Source of the DNA: Chloroflexota bacterium
GTDB lineage: Bacteria > Chloroflexota > Dehalococcoidia > SZUA-161
Reading direction: 5' to 3'
DNA length: 8,416 nt
Assembly (NCBI GenBank): GCA_016865955.1
Contig: VGNW01000088.1
Location: 1 to 8,416 of the forward strand
Numbering within the stretch: the stretch's first letter is position 1; every line of letters begins with the position of its first letter. The notes under the pieces are model-generated. The model saw nothing but the letters and a program-made list of their open reading frames with translations. It was not told where the DNA came from and ran no database searches. Of the stretch, positions 1-6,744 are shown piece by piece. A program made the position numbers and the translations under genes.

Positions 1-1570
1 TAAACCTGTCTATCTACTGTTACAGGACAACGATGTTCAAATTAAGGATGCCTCCGCTTTATGGGGTAAAAGCACCGTAGAAACACGGCAGACACTGAAA
101 GAACAACTGGGAAGCTCGGTGAGTGTGGTAGCGACCGGGCAGGCTGGGGAGAACCTGGTCACCTTCGCCTCCATCCTCGCCGATAAAGACGCCAGCGGCT
201 CCAGCGGGCTCGGCGCTGTCATGGGCTCCAAGAAGCTCAAGGCTGTTGCAGTAAAGGGCAGCGGCATGGTAAAGATTGCCGATGCGACAAAATATCGGGA
301 GCTAGCCAATTATGCCCGCGAGCTGCGCAAAGGGTTCGGCATGGGCATAACCCCGGGCGTAGACCAGAATATGAAATTGAAAAGGGACTACTGCTACGGC
401 TGCTCGGGCGGGTTCTGCTTCAGGTCTACATACAGAGACTCCAATGGCAAAGTGGGCAAATATATGTGCGGCTCGGCGACTTTCTACATACTGAGGGCAC
501 GTAAATACTACGGCGAATGGAACGATGTGCCGTTCCTCGCCAGCATGATTTGCAACGAATACGGAGTCGATACCCATCAAATAGATGTGATGATGCAATG
601 GCTATCGAAATGCCATCAGGAAGGCGTCCTGACCGATGAGAGCACCGGCATTCCCCTGTCCAAACAGGGCAGCCTCGAGTTCATCGAGAACCTAGTGAGG
701 AAGATTGCGCTTCGGGAGGGGTTCGGAGATATCCTGGCTCAGGGCACGATAAGAGCGGCCAAAGCGGTGGGACACAAGGCGGAAGAGCAGCTTACCGACT
801 ACATTACCAGCACGGGGCACTTCGCCCTCATCGAGGGTCCCAGAATGTACATCTCCACCGGCCTGCTCTACGCCATGGAGCCGAGACAGCCTATGAGTCA
901 GTTGAACGAGATGGGCTCATTGAACCTCTGGCTGATGTGGGTCTACGGACAGGAAGGTGCATTTGTTTCCAGCGACGTATTCCGCACCATCGGCAAGAGG
1001 TTCATGGGAAGCGAGGCGGCGGTGGATTTCACCACCTATGAAGGCAAGGCGCTGACAGCCAAAATGATACAGGACCGTGAATACGCCAAGGACTGCCTCA
1101 TCCTGTGCAGCTACCTGTTTCCCGTCATGTTCTCCCAAAATACCCCCGACCACGTGGGCGACCCCACTATAGAAAGCAGGATACTCTCAGCAGTAACGGG
1201 TAACGAGATAGATGAGGCAGGACTTTACCATACAGGTGAGCGTGTATTCAACCTGCAAAGAGCCATTCTTGCCCGCGAAGGGCACAGAGGCAGAGAAAGC
1301 GACAGAATTTCCGAGCATAACTTCACCAAGCCGCTGAAATTCGACCTGCACAACCCGGAACTGCTCTCTCCCGGCAAAGGCGATGAGGCGGTAAGCAAAA
1401 AAGGGTCGACGCTCGACAGGGAGAAGTTCGAGGAAGTGAAAGACGAGTATTACCGACTGAGGGGCTGGGATGTTGCCACCGGTCTGCAAACTGAGGCTAA
1501 GCTCAAAGAACTCGACCTGAAAGACATAATATACGACCTGGCAAAAAGACGCCTCTTAACCAGCACATAA
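1..1570 (+). CDS. AOR-family tungsten/molybdopterin oxidoreductase, 5' truncated by window edge
   Basis: Aldehyde:ferredoxin oxidoreductase family. The frame is open from the first base. The first codons read KPVY and align with residue 119 of the AOR paralog at 2613-4529, so about 118 N-terminal residues lie outside and 522 are visible. Seen: a Cys-rich cluster motif with codons at 392, 401 and 416 (CX2CX4C), and a fourth candidate cluster Cys at 1106 in DCLILC. The pterin-binding motif DXXGLD appears as NEYGVD (554-571), and the second, DXXGLC-like, as DCLILC. Family members hold a bis-pyranopterin W or Mo centre plus one 4Fe-4S cluster in the cytoplasm and usually oxidise aldehydes with ferredoxin; related BamB proteins reduce benzoyl-CoA. 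Odd: one extra residue between the second and third Cys, Ile (488-490) where the paralog has Glu, and Ser/Asn (896, 905) where it has two His. The C-terminal parts are roughly 60% identical by eye. The family is certain; the substrate is unknown. Confidence 0.93.
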   Translation, partial: KPVYLLLQDNDVQIKDASALWGKSTVETRQTLKEQLGSSVSVVATGQAGENLVTFASILADKDASGSSGLGAVMGSKKLKAVAVKGSGMVKIADATKYRELANYARELRKGFGMGITPGVDQNMKLKRDYCYGCSGGFCFRSTYRDSNGKVGKYMCGSATFYILRARKYYGEWNDVPFLASMICNEYGVDTHQIDVMMQWLSKCHQEGVLTDESTGIPLSKQGSLEFIENLVRKIALREGFGDILAQGTIRAAKAVGHKAEEQLTDYITSTGHFALIEGPRMYISTGLLYAMEPRQPMSQLNEMGSLNLWLMWVYGQEGAFVSSDVFRTIGKRFMGSEAAVDFTTYEGKALTAKMIQDREYAKDCLILCSYLFPVMFSQNTPDHVGDPTIESRILSAVTGNEIDEAGLYHTGERVFNLQRAILAREGHRGRESDRISEHNFTKPLKFDLHNPELLSPGKGDEAVSKKGSTLDREKFEEVKDEYYRLRGWDVATGLQTEAKLKELDLKDIIYDLAKRRLLTST

Positions 1571-1597
1571 ACTGGCACCACAACACCCTTTTGCAAA

Positions 1598-1618
1598 CAC
1601 GCATGGTCAGGGTGCGTG
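1598..1618. terminator. Weak hairpin between convergent genes, possible terminator
   Basis: CACGCA (1598-1603) and TGCGTG (1613-1618) are perfect inverted arms around a 9-base loop. They lie in the 87-base gap between the AOR-family stop codon and the end of the convergent GYD gene. The stem is short. The T-run that would follow is poor on the plus strand and only TTTGC on the minus strand, so termination in either direction is a guess from position more than from structure. Confidence 0.3.
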
Positions 1619-1657
1619 CTTCCTGAGTCAGCAATTGTCGAAATCAATTGGAAGCGG

Positions 1658-1945
1658 TTATTTCTTCAGAGCCTTCACAAAATCTGCCATGCTCATGGCA
1701 GCCAGCGTCAGGGTCTGCAACGTACCCCTGGCGCCCAGTTCCAGCGCCACCTTGACAACAGCATCGTTGCTGGGTGCATCGAGGATATTGACGAAGTCAT
1801 AGGGCCCCAGCACAGCATACTGGGACAGTATCTTGACCCCCATCGCTTCGACTTCCCGGTTGACCTCCTGTATCCTCGCCGGATTCTGTTTTACGGTTTT
1901 TCTCCCCTCATCGGTCAGTGTCGTGAGCATGATGTAGGTTGCCAT
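1658..1945 (-). CDS. GYD-domain small protein
   Basis: A 95-residue protein matching the GYD domain family (Pfam GYD), recognised from its start MATYIMLTTLTDEG, the central motif AVLGPYDFV that gives the family its name, and the GxxGTLQTLTLAAM segment near the end. Members have a ferredoxin-like fold and probably dimerise; no biochemical role is firmly known to me. The start at 1945 is chosen because GGGAGG lies eight bases upstream and the homology begins there; the open frame reaches 2116, but that extension is unlike the family. It sits tail to tail with the first AOR-family gene and head to head with another small barrel gene that leads into the second AOR-family gene, so an accessory or regulatory role for these enzymes is plausible but inferred. 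Transcription probably starts near 2100, leaving a long leader with several hairpins. Confidence 0.93.
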   Translation of the reverse strand: MATYIMLTTLTDEGRKTVKQNPARIQEVNREVEAMGVKILSQYAVLGPYDFVNILDAPSNDAVVKVALELGARGTLQTLTLAAMSMADFVKALKK

Positions 1946-1985
1946 TGGTCTTCCTCCCTTCCCAATTCTTTTATTTAACGATAAG

Positions 1986-2088
1986 CGCATCTGAACTAAT
2001 GAAACACAAGCGCAGATGCGTAAGCAGGTTCCTCTTGCGAGGAAGCAAACGGGAGCGAGGAGGAAATAATGAGCCCGGGGCGTCCCGG
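1986..2088 (-). promoter_or_regulatory. Structured 5' leader of the GYD gene
   Basis: Three inverted repeats lie in the roughly 155-base leader between the predicted start site near 2100 and the GYD start codon. In transcript order they are CCGGG/CCCGG (2084-2088 with 2075-2079), a 6-bp stem GAGGAA/TTCCTC with a 4-base loop (2039-2044 with 2029-2034), and an 8-bp perfect stem CGCATCTG/CAGATGCG with a 19-base loop (2013-2020 with 1986-1993). A leader this long and this folded in front of a 95-codon gene suggests RNA control. I cannot match it to a riboswitch class by eye. A Moco/Tuco-type sensor is the first class to test only because of the neighbouring pterin enzymes. Confidence 0.4.
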
Positions 2089-2106
2089 ATGATTCAGTGT
2101 GCGATT

Positions 2107-2135
2107 CTTGTATCACTTTAGGGGATTTTTGTCAA
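2107..2135 (-). promoter_or_regulatory. Sigma70-like promoter for the GYD gene
   Basis: Reading the minus strand, a perfect -35 box TTGACA (2135-2130) is followed after exactly 17 bases by TACAAG (2112-2107), four of six bases matching the -10 consensus. The predicted start is near 2100, giving a leader of about 155 bases before the GYD start codon at 1945. It lies back to back with the candidate promoter at 2185-2193, so the two small barrel genes share one divergent control region. Confidence 0.6.
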
Positions 2136-2184
2136 CCTGTTTTTCCCCACGCAATTCGAAGATTTCGCCGACATAAGGTTATTG

Positions 2185-2193
2185 TGGTAAAAT
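2185..2193 (+). promoter_or_regulatory. Extended -10 promoter for the small barrel protein / AOR operon
   Basis: TGG followed by TAAAAT (2188-2193) is an extended -10 element with five of six bases matching consensus. No convincing -35 box lies 16-18 bases upstream (nearest TTCGCC, 2164-2169), as is usual for extended -10 promoters. The predicted start near 2200 would give a leader of about 40 bases before the start codon at 2239. Confidence 0.45.
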
Positions 2194-2238
2194 CAGCAAA
2201 ATGAGCCGCCGCAACACACCAGCTTAAGGGAGGTCAAT

Positions 2239-2574
2239 ATGGAGAAATGGCTGCTGACAGTGGAGAGCAACTGCGCCGACCCGTCAAAGGAGAAGGAATT
2301 CAACAAGTGGTATGATACCGTCCACCTGCCCGATATTCTGGAGACGCCTGGCTTCGTGCGAGCCATGCGGTACGAGAACACTAATCCGGAGGGGCAGGGT
2401 AAATTCATCGCCATGTATGAGATAGAAAGCGATGATATAGCACAGACGCTGGCGGTATTCACAGAGAATGTCAATAAAAAAACAGCGCAGGGGCGCATGA
2501 GCGACCTGGTAATAGCGGTCGGCGGAGGTCTCTACCGATTGATAAAGCCTCCCCTCAAAGGTAAGAAAAAGTAG
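2239..2574 (+). CDS. Small dimeric alpha/beta-barrel-like protein (EthD/Dabb-like)
   Basis: A 111-residue soluble protein. The segment FNKWYDTVHLPDILETPGFV (about residues 22-41), followed by a beta-strand with RAMRYEN, is the pattern seen in EthD-like, Dabb and related stress-response barrel proteins, where W/Y-x-x-VH-P begins the first helix and TPGF ends it. It lacks a signal peptide and ends in a basic KGKKK tail. The start at 2239 is supported by AAGGGAGGT five bases upstream. It ends 38 bases before the second AOR-family gene on the same strand, so co-transcription is likely. Functions in this fold range from haem or polyketide chemistry to pure binding; here, placed directly before a W/Mo-pterin enzyme, it could handle that enzyme's substrate or assembly, which is inference. 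The fold assignment is moderately sure; the exact family is not. Confidence 0.85.
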   Translation: MEKWLLTVESNCADPSKEKEFNKWYDTVHLPDILETPGFVRAMRYENTNPEGQGKFIAMYEIESDDIAQTLAVFTENVNKKTAQGRMSDLVIAVGGGLYRLIKPPLKGKKK

Positions 2575-2612
2575 AAATAAAAGCTTCTTAGAATGACAAG
2601 TAGGATATTGAG

Positions 2613-4529
2613 ATGACGAAACAATACGGATATGCGGGCAGGATTCTGCGAGTTGATTTATCAGCGGGGAAAGTCTCCCATCTGCCTACCGAGAATTATT
2701 CCGACCTCTTCCTGGGGGGTCGGGGCATCGCCGCCAAAATCTACTGGGACGAAGTTTCCCCCCGGATAGATGCCACCGACCCCGAGAACAGGCTCATCTT
2801 CATGACAGGTCCGCTCTGCGGGGTTCCGGGGTTCGCCAGCAGGTTCCAGGTCTGCGGAAAGGCTGTTGCCACCAATAAATTCTCCTACTGCAACATAGGC
2901 GGCTCCTGGGGCGCTCAGCTTAAAGCTGCCGGCTACGATGGAGTCATAGTTCAGGGTAAAGCGGACAAGCCTGTATATATCTCTATTAATGGAGAGAGAG
3001 CAAGCCTGAAAGAGGCATCGCATCTCAAGGGCAAGGGCGGCTTCGATACCGAGAAGACGCTAAGAAAAGAGATGGGCGAATCGGTCCGCGTATTGACAGT
3101 GGGTCCTGCTGGCGAGAATATGGTCAGCTTCGCTACTTTCCTGGCATCCGATAACTCGGTAGGGGCAGGCGGGCTCGCAGGGGTGATGGGCTCTAAGAAT
3201 CTCAAAGCCATCGTCGTTACAGGGGACAATAAGGTTGCGACAGCCAGTCCGGATAAGGTATCCAAACTGAGGAGCAGGGTTCGTGAGTTGCATCCAGGTT
3301 TCATCGAGTCTTTGCTCCTCACAGGCATTATGACTCCGGCAAGCAGATTCAAAAAAAGCGTCTGTCAGGCATGTCCCACCGGATGCGTACGCGTCACATA
3401 TAAAAAATCGGACGGCGATGAGCGCAAGTTCATGTGCCAGGCTGCCCTTTTCTATGAGACCCGTGCGCAACGTTACTACGGCGACACCGAGGCTGCTCTC
3501 AAAGCGACCGAGCTTTGCGATGACTACGGTCTGGATACCCGCGCCATCGAGACCATGATTATGTGGCTGAGCAGATGCAGACACGAAGGTATATTGACCG
3601 AGGAGGAAACAGGCATACCTCTATCTAAAATTGGCAGCTATGAATTCATCGAGACGCTGGTGAGGAAGATTGCGCATCGAGAGGGCATCGGCGACCTTCT
3701 TGCCAGGGGCACTCACAAAGCTGCGGAAACCCTGGGCGACAAAGCGAAAAAGCTCATTAAGGACTACATGACCAGGACCGGCGACAATGAGATATACGGG
3801 CCGAGGCAATACATCACTACAGCCATCTTCTACGCAGTCGAACCCAGATTCCCCATCCACCAGCTCCATGAGATAAGCGTCCCCGTCATGCTCTGGGCGG
3901 CGCGCGCCCAGGGTATGCAGGAAATACCTGCCAGCTCCGAGGCTATCCGCATACTGGGCAAGAAGTTCTGGGGCAGCGAGATTGCCGCCGATTTCTCCAC
4001 ATACGAAGGAAAGGCCCTGGCCGCCGCCAAAATACAGGACAGGGAATACGCCAAGGAGAGTTTGATTCTCTGCGATTTGTTCTGGCCTATATACTTTACC
4101 GATGCCACGCCGGATAAAGTCGGCGACCCCACTCTGGAGAGCCAGATTTGCGCTTCGGTTACGGGCAGGGATATAGACGAGCAGGGACTGTATAAAATCG
4201 GGGAGAGGGTGCTCAACCTGCAAAGGGCGATACTGGTTCGGGAAGGTCACAGAGGCAGAGAATACGACATTATAGATGAGTACAACTTCACCACGCCGTT
4301 GAAGGGGGATTTCGGCAATACCGAATGCATCGTCCCCGGTAAGGACGGTGAGATATTCCCCCGCAAGGGAATGGTTGTCGACCGCGACAAGTTCGAGCAA
4401 ATGAAGAGTGAATTCTACCGGATCCGCGGCTGGAACGCAGCCACCGGCTTGCAGAGAAAAGCTAAGCTGGAGGAACTCGGCTTGTCCGATGTCGCCCGCA
4501 AGTTGGAGGTCGAAAGGCTACTTAGATAA
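2613..4529 (+). CDS. AOR-family tungsten/molybdopterin oxidoreductase, complete
   Basis: A 638-residue protein, slightly longer than classical AOR (about 600-620) and close in size to BamB-type members. The N-terminus YGYAGRILRVDLSAGK with LGGRGIAAKIYWDE is typical of the pterin-binding first domain. The cluster motif is C251-X2-C254-X3-C258, with the likely fourth ligand C487. Pterin motifs are D303-D-Y-G-L-D308 and E482-S-L-I-L-C487. E282 in FYET matches in position the catalytic Glu of the AOR 'EYE' segment, and H416/H419 lie in the EPR region. It probably binds bis-pyranopterin W or Mo and one 4Fe-4S cluster and passes electrons to ferredoxin or a partner; whether the substrate is an aldehyde, acid or acyl-CoA cannot be told. 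DASHLKGK-like residues near 135 recall BamB. The ribosome site is weak (AGGATATTG). It follows the small barrel gene and overlaps the convergent membrane gene by 12 bases. Confidence 0.95.
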   Translation: MTKQYGYAGRILRVDLSAGKVSHLPTENYSDLFLGGRGIAAKIYWDEVSPRIDATDPENRLIFMTGPLCGVPGFASRFQVCGKAVATNKFSYCNIGGSWGAQLKAAGYDGVIVQGKADKPVYISINGERASLKEASHLKGKGGFDTEKTLRKEMGESVRVLTVGPAGENMVSFATFLASDNSVGAGGLAGVMGSKNLKAIVVTGDNKVATASPDKVSKLRSRVRELHPGFIESLLLTGIMTPASRFKKSVCQACPTGCVRVTYKKSDGDERKFMCQAALFYETRAQRYYGDTEAALKATELCDDYGLDTRAIETMIMWLSRCRHEGILTEEETGIPLSKIGSYEFIETLVRKIAHREGIGDLLARGTHKAAETLGDKAKKLIKDYMTRTGDNEIYGPRQYITTAIFYAVEPRFPIHQLHEISVPVMLWAARAQGMQEIPASSEAIRILGKKFWGSEIAADFSTYEGKALAAAKIQDREYAKESLILCDLFWPIYFTDATPDKVGDPTLESQICASVTGRDIDEQGLYKIGERVLNLQRAILVREGHRGREYDIIDEYNFTTPLKGDFGNTECIVPGKDGEIFPRKGMVVDRDKFEQMKSEFYRIRGWNAATGLQRKAKLEELGLSDVARKLEVERLLR

Positions 4530-5075
4530 TCCGGTGTATTTAACCGGGAAATATTTGGGCCATACGAGTGCGTCGAGCAGTGCCGTCTGGACGCAGAAAA
4601 AGACGCTCCCCGAAACTGCCAGCCAGCGCAGCGGCGCCGACTCCACAGGCTCCAGCCCCAGAAGCGCCAGAAGCAACCCCAGCGAGCCCAGACCTACCAC
4701 AAACAGCGTGATGCGGATAGCCCACCAGAGCGCTCTGCCCGGCTTTTTCAGCATGGCGAAGGTTAGCGGCATCCACAGCGCCGAAGGGAATAGTATCAGC
4801 CCGTACAGTATCAGAAACAGCTTGAAATCGAAGACGTTTCCGATTTCCGCTATATCAGGGTCGATGCGGAAAAAGACATAGTAAGAGAATGCGAAATATC
4901 CCGCCGCCGCAAGCAGCATGCAGACCGTGTACAGCGGTATAATGCTCGTAGGCACGCCGCCCCAGAGTGCATTGCTATTGGCAGGATTAGCCCGTATTCC
5001 CTGCACATAGCTTCCAATCACCAGAATGCCGCCCGCGATATTCATCCCGCCCAGCGCTATCTGTAATGAATGCAT
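4518..5075 (-). CDS. Hypothetical five-helix membrane protein
   Basis: I do not recognise this 185-residue protein. Five hydrophobic segments are visible, at about residues 5-25, 45-69, 84-109, 117-141 and 150-172. Short polar loops between them include RIDPDIAEIGN (70-80) and KKPGRA (110-115), and there is a short basic C-terminus. The positive loops would place the protein in the cytoplasmic membrane. Five helices and the PSALWMPL stretch in helix three recall TspO-type proteins, but I do not see the TspO signature and make no such claim. The start codon has only a weak purine-rich upstream stretch (GAGACGG). It begins 35 bases after the DegV-family stop codon on the same strand, so the two may be co-transcribed. 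Its last 12 bases overlap the end of the AOR-family gene. Confidence 0.8.
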   Translation of the reverse strand: MHSLQIALGGMNIAGGILVIGSYVQGIRANPANSNALWGGVPTSIIPLYTVCMLLAAAGYFAFSYYVFFRIDPDIAEIGNVFDFKLFLILYGLILFPSALWMPLTFAMLKKPGRALWWAIRITLFVVGLGSLGLLLALLGLEPVESAPLRWLAVSGSVFFCVQTALLDALVWPKYFPVKYTGLSK

Positions 5076-5110
5076 TTAAATTTTCCGTCTCTAAAAAATT
5101 TTAACTTTGC

Positions 5111-5950
5111 TCAGATTGGCTTTTCCGCAATCAGGGCAACCCCGACAGCATCGGGACCGACATATGTCCCCATTGCGGGGCCAAGCGTAGCTCTGATTAC
5201 GCGCTCCCCGGGAAAAACAGGAGATAACCTCTGAGCCAACGCTTCAGCCTCGTCGGGATTTGTGGTCTGCATAACCGACATTTCCTGCAGAGCACCCAGT
5301 CCTTCTATAATCCCGCATAACCTGTCAATGGCTCTGCGTCGGGTGCGCACCCGCGCTATGGGCAGTATCTCCCCGCGCCTGATAGCCAGTACCGGGCTTA
5401 TTTTAAGGATATTGCCCAGAAATGCCTGCGCCCTGCCGATGCGCCCGCCTTTGTACAGGTACTCCATAGTGCTGAATACACCGTAGGTTATGGTTCTCGG
5501 AATGGCATCCTTCAATAACTCCTCTATCTCAGTTGCACTGGCGCCGTCGCGGGCTGCTTTTGCAGCTACAACAGCAAGCAAGCCGCACGCCATAGAGGCT
5601 GTCTGGGAATCAATTATCGAGATGGGATGCTTCACCTCTGCCGCACCGAGCTTCGCCGCTTCACAGGTAGCGCTCATGGCGGCTGCGACATGTATGGAGA
5701 CGATGGCATCGGACTTCAAAGCCAGCATCTGATAGACTTCCCTGAAGGTGCCCGGAGAGGGCACTGAGGTCTTGGGCAGGACTGAACCGGTCTGCAGTTT
5801 GCGATAGAATTCCTCGGAAGAGAGTTCAATGCCGTCCTTATATACCTCATCTCCGAAGTGCACATTCACAGGAATTACAGTAATGCCGAGCTCTTCCGCC
5901 ACCCTGCGCGGCAAATCAGAGGTGCTGTCCGTGACTATCTTCACCCGCAT
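5111..5950 (-). CDS. DegV-family fatty-acid-binding protein
   Basis: A 279-residue protein, the normal length for DegV proteins. Seen: VTDSTSDLP at residues 5-13, the VIPVNVHFGDEVYKDG strand pair, TSVPSPGTF (about 61-69, the usual TSQPSPG site), a GGRIGRAQAFLG helix start (168-179) before ILKISPVL, and near the end LGPAMGTYVGPDAVGV, matching the usual IG..IGTHVGPGA. Family members bind a long-chain fatty acid between two alpha/beta domains; in Firmicutes some (FakB) hand the fatty acid to the kinase FakA for phosphorylation. No FakA-like gene lies in the window, so that role is possible but unproven. The start is well supported by GGAGGG before the ATG, and a TTGACA promoter lies just upstream. 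It probably leads a two-gene unit with the membrane protein at 4518-5075. Confidence 0.95.
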   Translation of the reverse strand: MRVKIVTDSTSDLPRRVAEELGITVIPVNVHFGDEVYKDGIELSSEEFYRKLQTGSVLPKTSVPSPGTFREVYQMLALKSDAIVSIHVAAAMSATCEAAKLGAAEVKHPISIIDSQTASMACGLLAVVAAKAARDGASATEIEELLKDAIPRTITYGVFSTMEYLYKGGRIGRAQAFLGNILKISPVLAIRRGEILPIARVRTRRRAIDRLCGIIEGLGALQEMSVMQTTNPDEAEALAQRLSPVFPGERVIRATLGPAMGTYVGPDAVGVALIAEKPI

Positions 5951-5988
5951 TGATACCCTCCACTCATTCTTTATCTATCGGGGTTACA

Positions 5989-6017
5989 GTCTTACAGGAA
6001 TTGCCACTCTTTGTCAA
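5989..6017 (-). promoter_or_regulatory. Candidate promoter of the DegV-family gene
   Basis: On the minus strand a perfect TTGACA (6017-6012) precedes TAAGAC (5994-5989) by 17 bases. The -10 box matches consensus at only three positions, but the base pair before it reads TG, which may help. The start would fall near 5982, about 30 bases before the DegV start codon. Confidence 0.45.
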
Positions 6018-6091
6018 GAGAGATCAAGCCACTTAAAATGCGCCTGGGCACTGAGAAGCAAAAGTAATCCCGTAAGAGTACAAAGGTGCTA

Positions 6092-6120
6092 TTGATATTT
6101 CTCAGAATCACCTATACAAT
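6092..6120 (+). promoter_or_regulatory. Sigma70-like promoter of the lipoprotein gene
   Basis: TTGATA (6092-6097), 17 bases, then TACAAT (6115-6120): five of six consensus bases in each box at ideal spacing, the best promoter in the window. The start would lie near 6127, giving a leader of about 75 bases. A short inverted repeat GGCGT/ACGCC (6122-6126 with 6140-6144) straddles the predicted start and could be a small operator or a leader hairpin. The rest of the 5951-6200 gap shows nothing else I can name. Confidence 0.65.
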
Positions 6121-6200
6121 CGGCGTAAAAGCCATTCTAACGCCAAAAATCGTCTTTAAGAAACACGGTTAACAGTTACTGATGATGAAAAGGAGGCACA

Positions 6201-6656
6201 GTGAGAAAAACGGCTATTCTCCTGATTATGCTCGGCGTCCTGGTCTTGAGTATGGCAAGCGCGGGGTGCAATGAGAAAGAAGAGGTAACCGCAACTACGC
6301 CAACTATAGCACCAACAGCAACCCAACCTGCCATATCCACAGCTACGCCGAAGCAGACCATAACGCCATCCATCAGCCCTGCATCCACAGCAATAACGCT
6401 GTTCCTCACTGTGACACAGCCGTTAGATGGCGCGCAGGTAAATACTAACTCAATCCTTGTTGCAGGCGCAACAAGTCCGGGCGCAGTGGTGAGCGTGCTG
6501 GTTAACGATGAGGTGATGGTTGCCGATGTTGACCAGAACGGCAACTTTTCGGTTGCAGTGTCGCTTGAAGAAGGCCCGAACTTTATCGAAGTTATTGCCA
6601 GCGACCAGCACGGCAATGAGAAATCGACCGTCCTGGCAGTGCTCTATGTTTCTTAA
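6201..6656 (+). CDS. Lipoprotein with Thr/Pro-rich linker and Ig-like domain
   Basis: A 151-residue protein beginning at GTG (6201), four bases after a strong AAGGAGG. Residues 1-22 are a signal peptide (MRK then a hydrophobic core) ending in SAG-C23, a lipobox, so the mature protein should be lipid-anchored on the outer face of the cytoplasmic membrane. Residues about 28-66 form a low-complexity linker rich in Thr, Pro, Ala and Ser. Residues about 68-151 look like a bacterial Ig-like beta-sandwich: VTQPLDGAQVNTNSILVAG, then GAVVSVLVN, DQNGNFSVAVSLEEGPNFIEV and ASDQHGN, the pattern of glucodextranase-B-like or Big domains. Such domains usually mediate binding or act as spacers. No catalytic domain follows, so it is probably a surface adhesion or scaffold protein. 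It may be co-transcribed with the secreted protein 88 bases downstream. Confidence 0.88.
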   Translation: MRKTAILLIMLGVLVLSMASAGCNEKEEVTATTPTIAPTATQPAISTATPKQTITPSISPASTAITLFLTVTQPLDGAQVNTNSILVAGATSPGAVVSVLVNDEVMVADVDQNGNFSVAVSLEEGPNFIEVIASDQHGNEKSTVLAVLYVS

Positions 6657-6744
6657 AAAAGGGAGGTTTTGATAACTAACCTGTGAAAGGCTTTTTCGTT
6701 TTAATATACAGAAAAGCGATATCCCGGAGACAGGAGGAGGTAAG

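Noticed and set aside
1..1570. A frameshift or pseudogene in the first AOR gene
   Set aside because: The frame is open from the first base to a stop in line with the paralog and aligns over its whole visible length; the missing N-terminus is only the window edge.
1946..2100. Calling the GYD leader a Moco/Tuco riboswitch
   Set aside because: I cannot match the conserved core of that class by eye; the hypothesis rests only on the pterin-enzyme neighbours, so it is kept as a test and not as a call.
1946..2116. N-terminal extension of the GYD protein to an ATG at 2116
   Set aside because: The GYD homology begins at the ATG at 1945, which has GGGAGG upstream, and the extension would cover the folded leader and run up to the promoter.
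3621..4400. A 259-codon open frame on the minus strand inside the second AOR gene
   Set aside because: It lies fully opposite a clear AOR coding region, has no ribosome site or recognisable domain, and its composition is the usual product of the GC-rich third positions of the true gene.
4518..5075. TspO-type assignment for the five-helix membrane protein
   Set aside because: The helix count and length fit loosely, but I do not see the conserved TspO Trp/Pro pattern, so it stays hypothetical.
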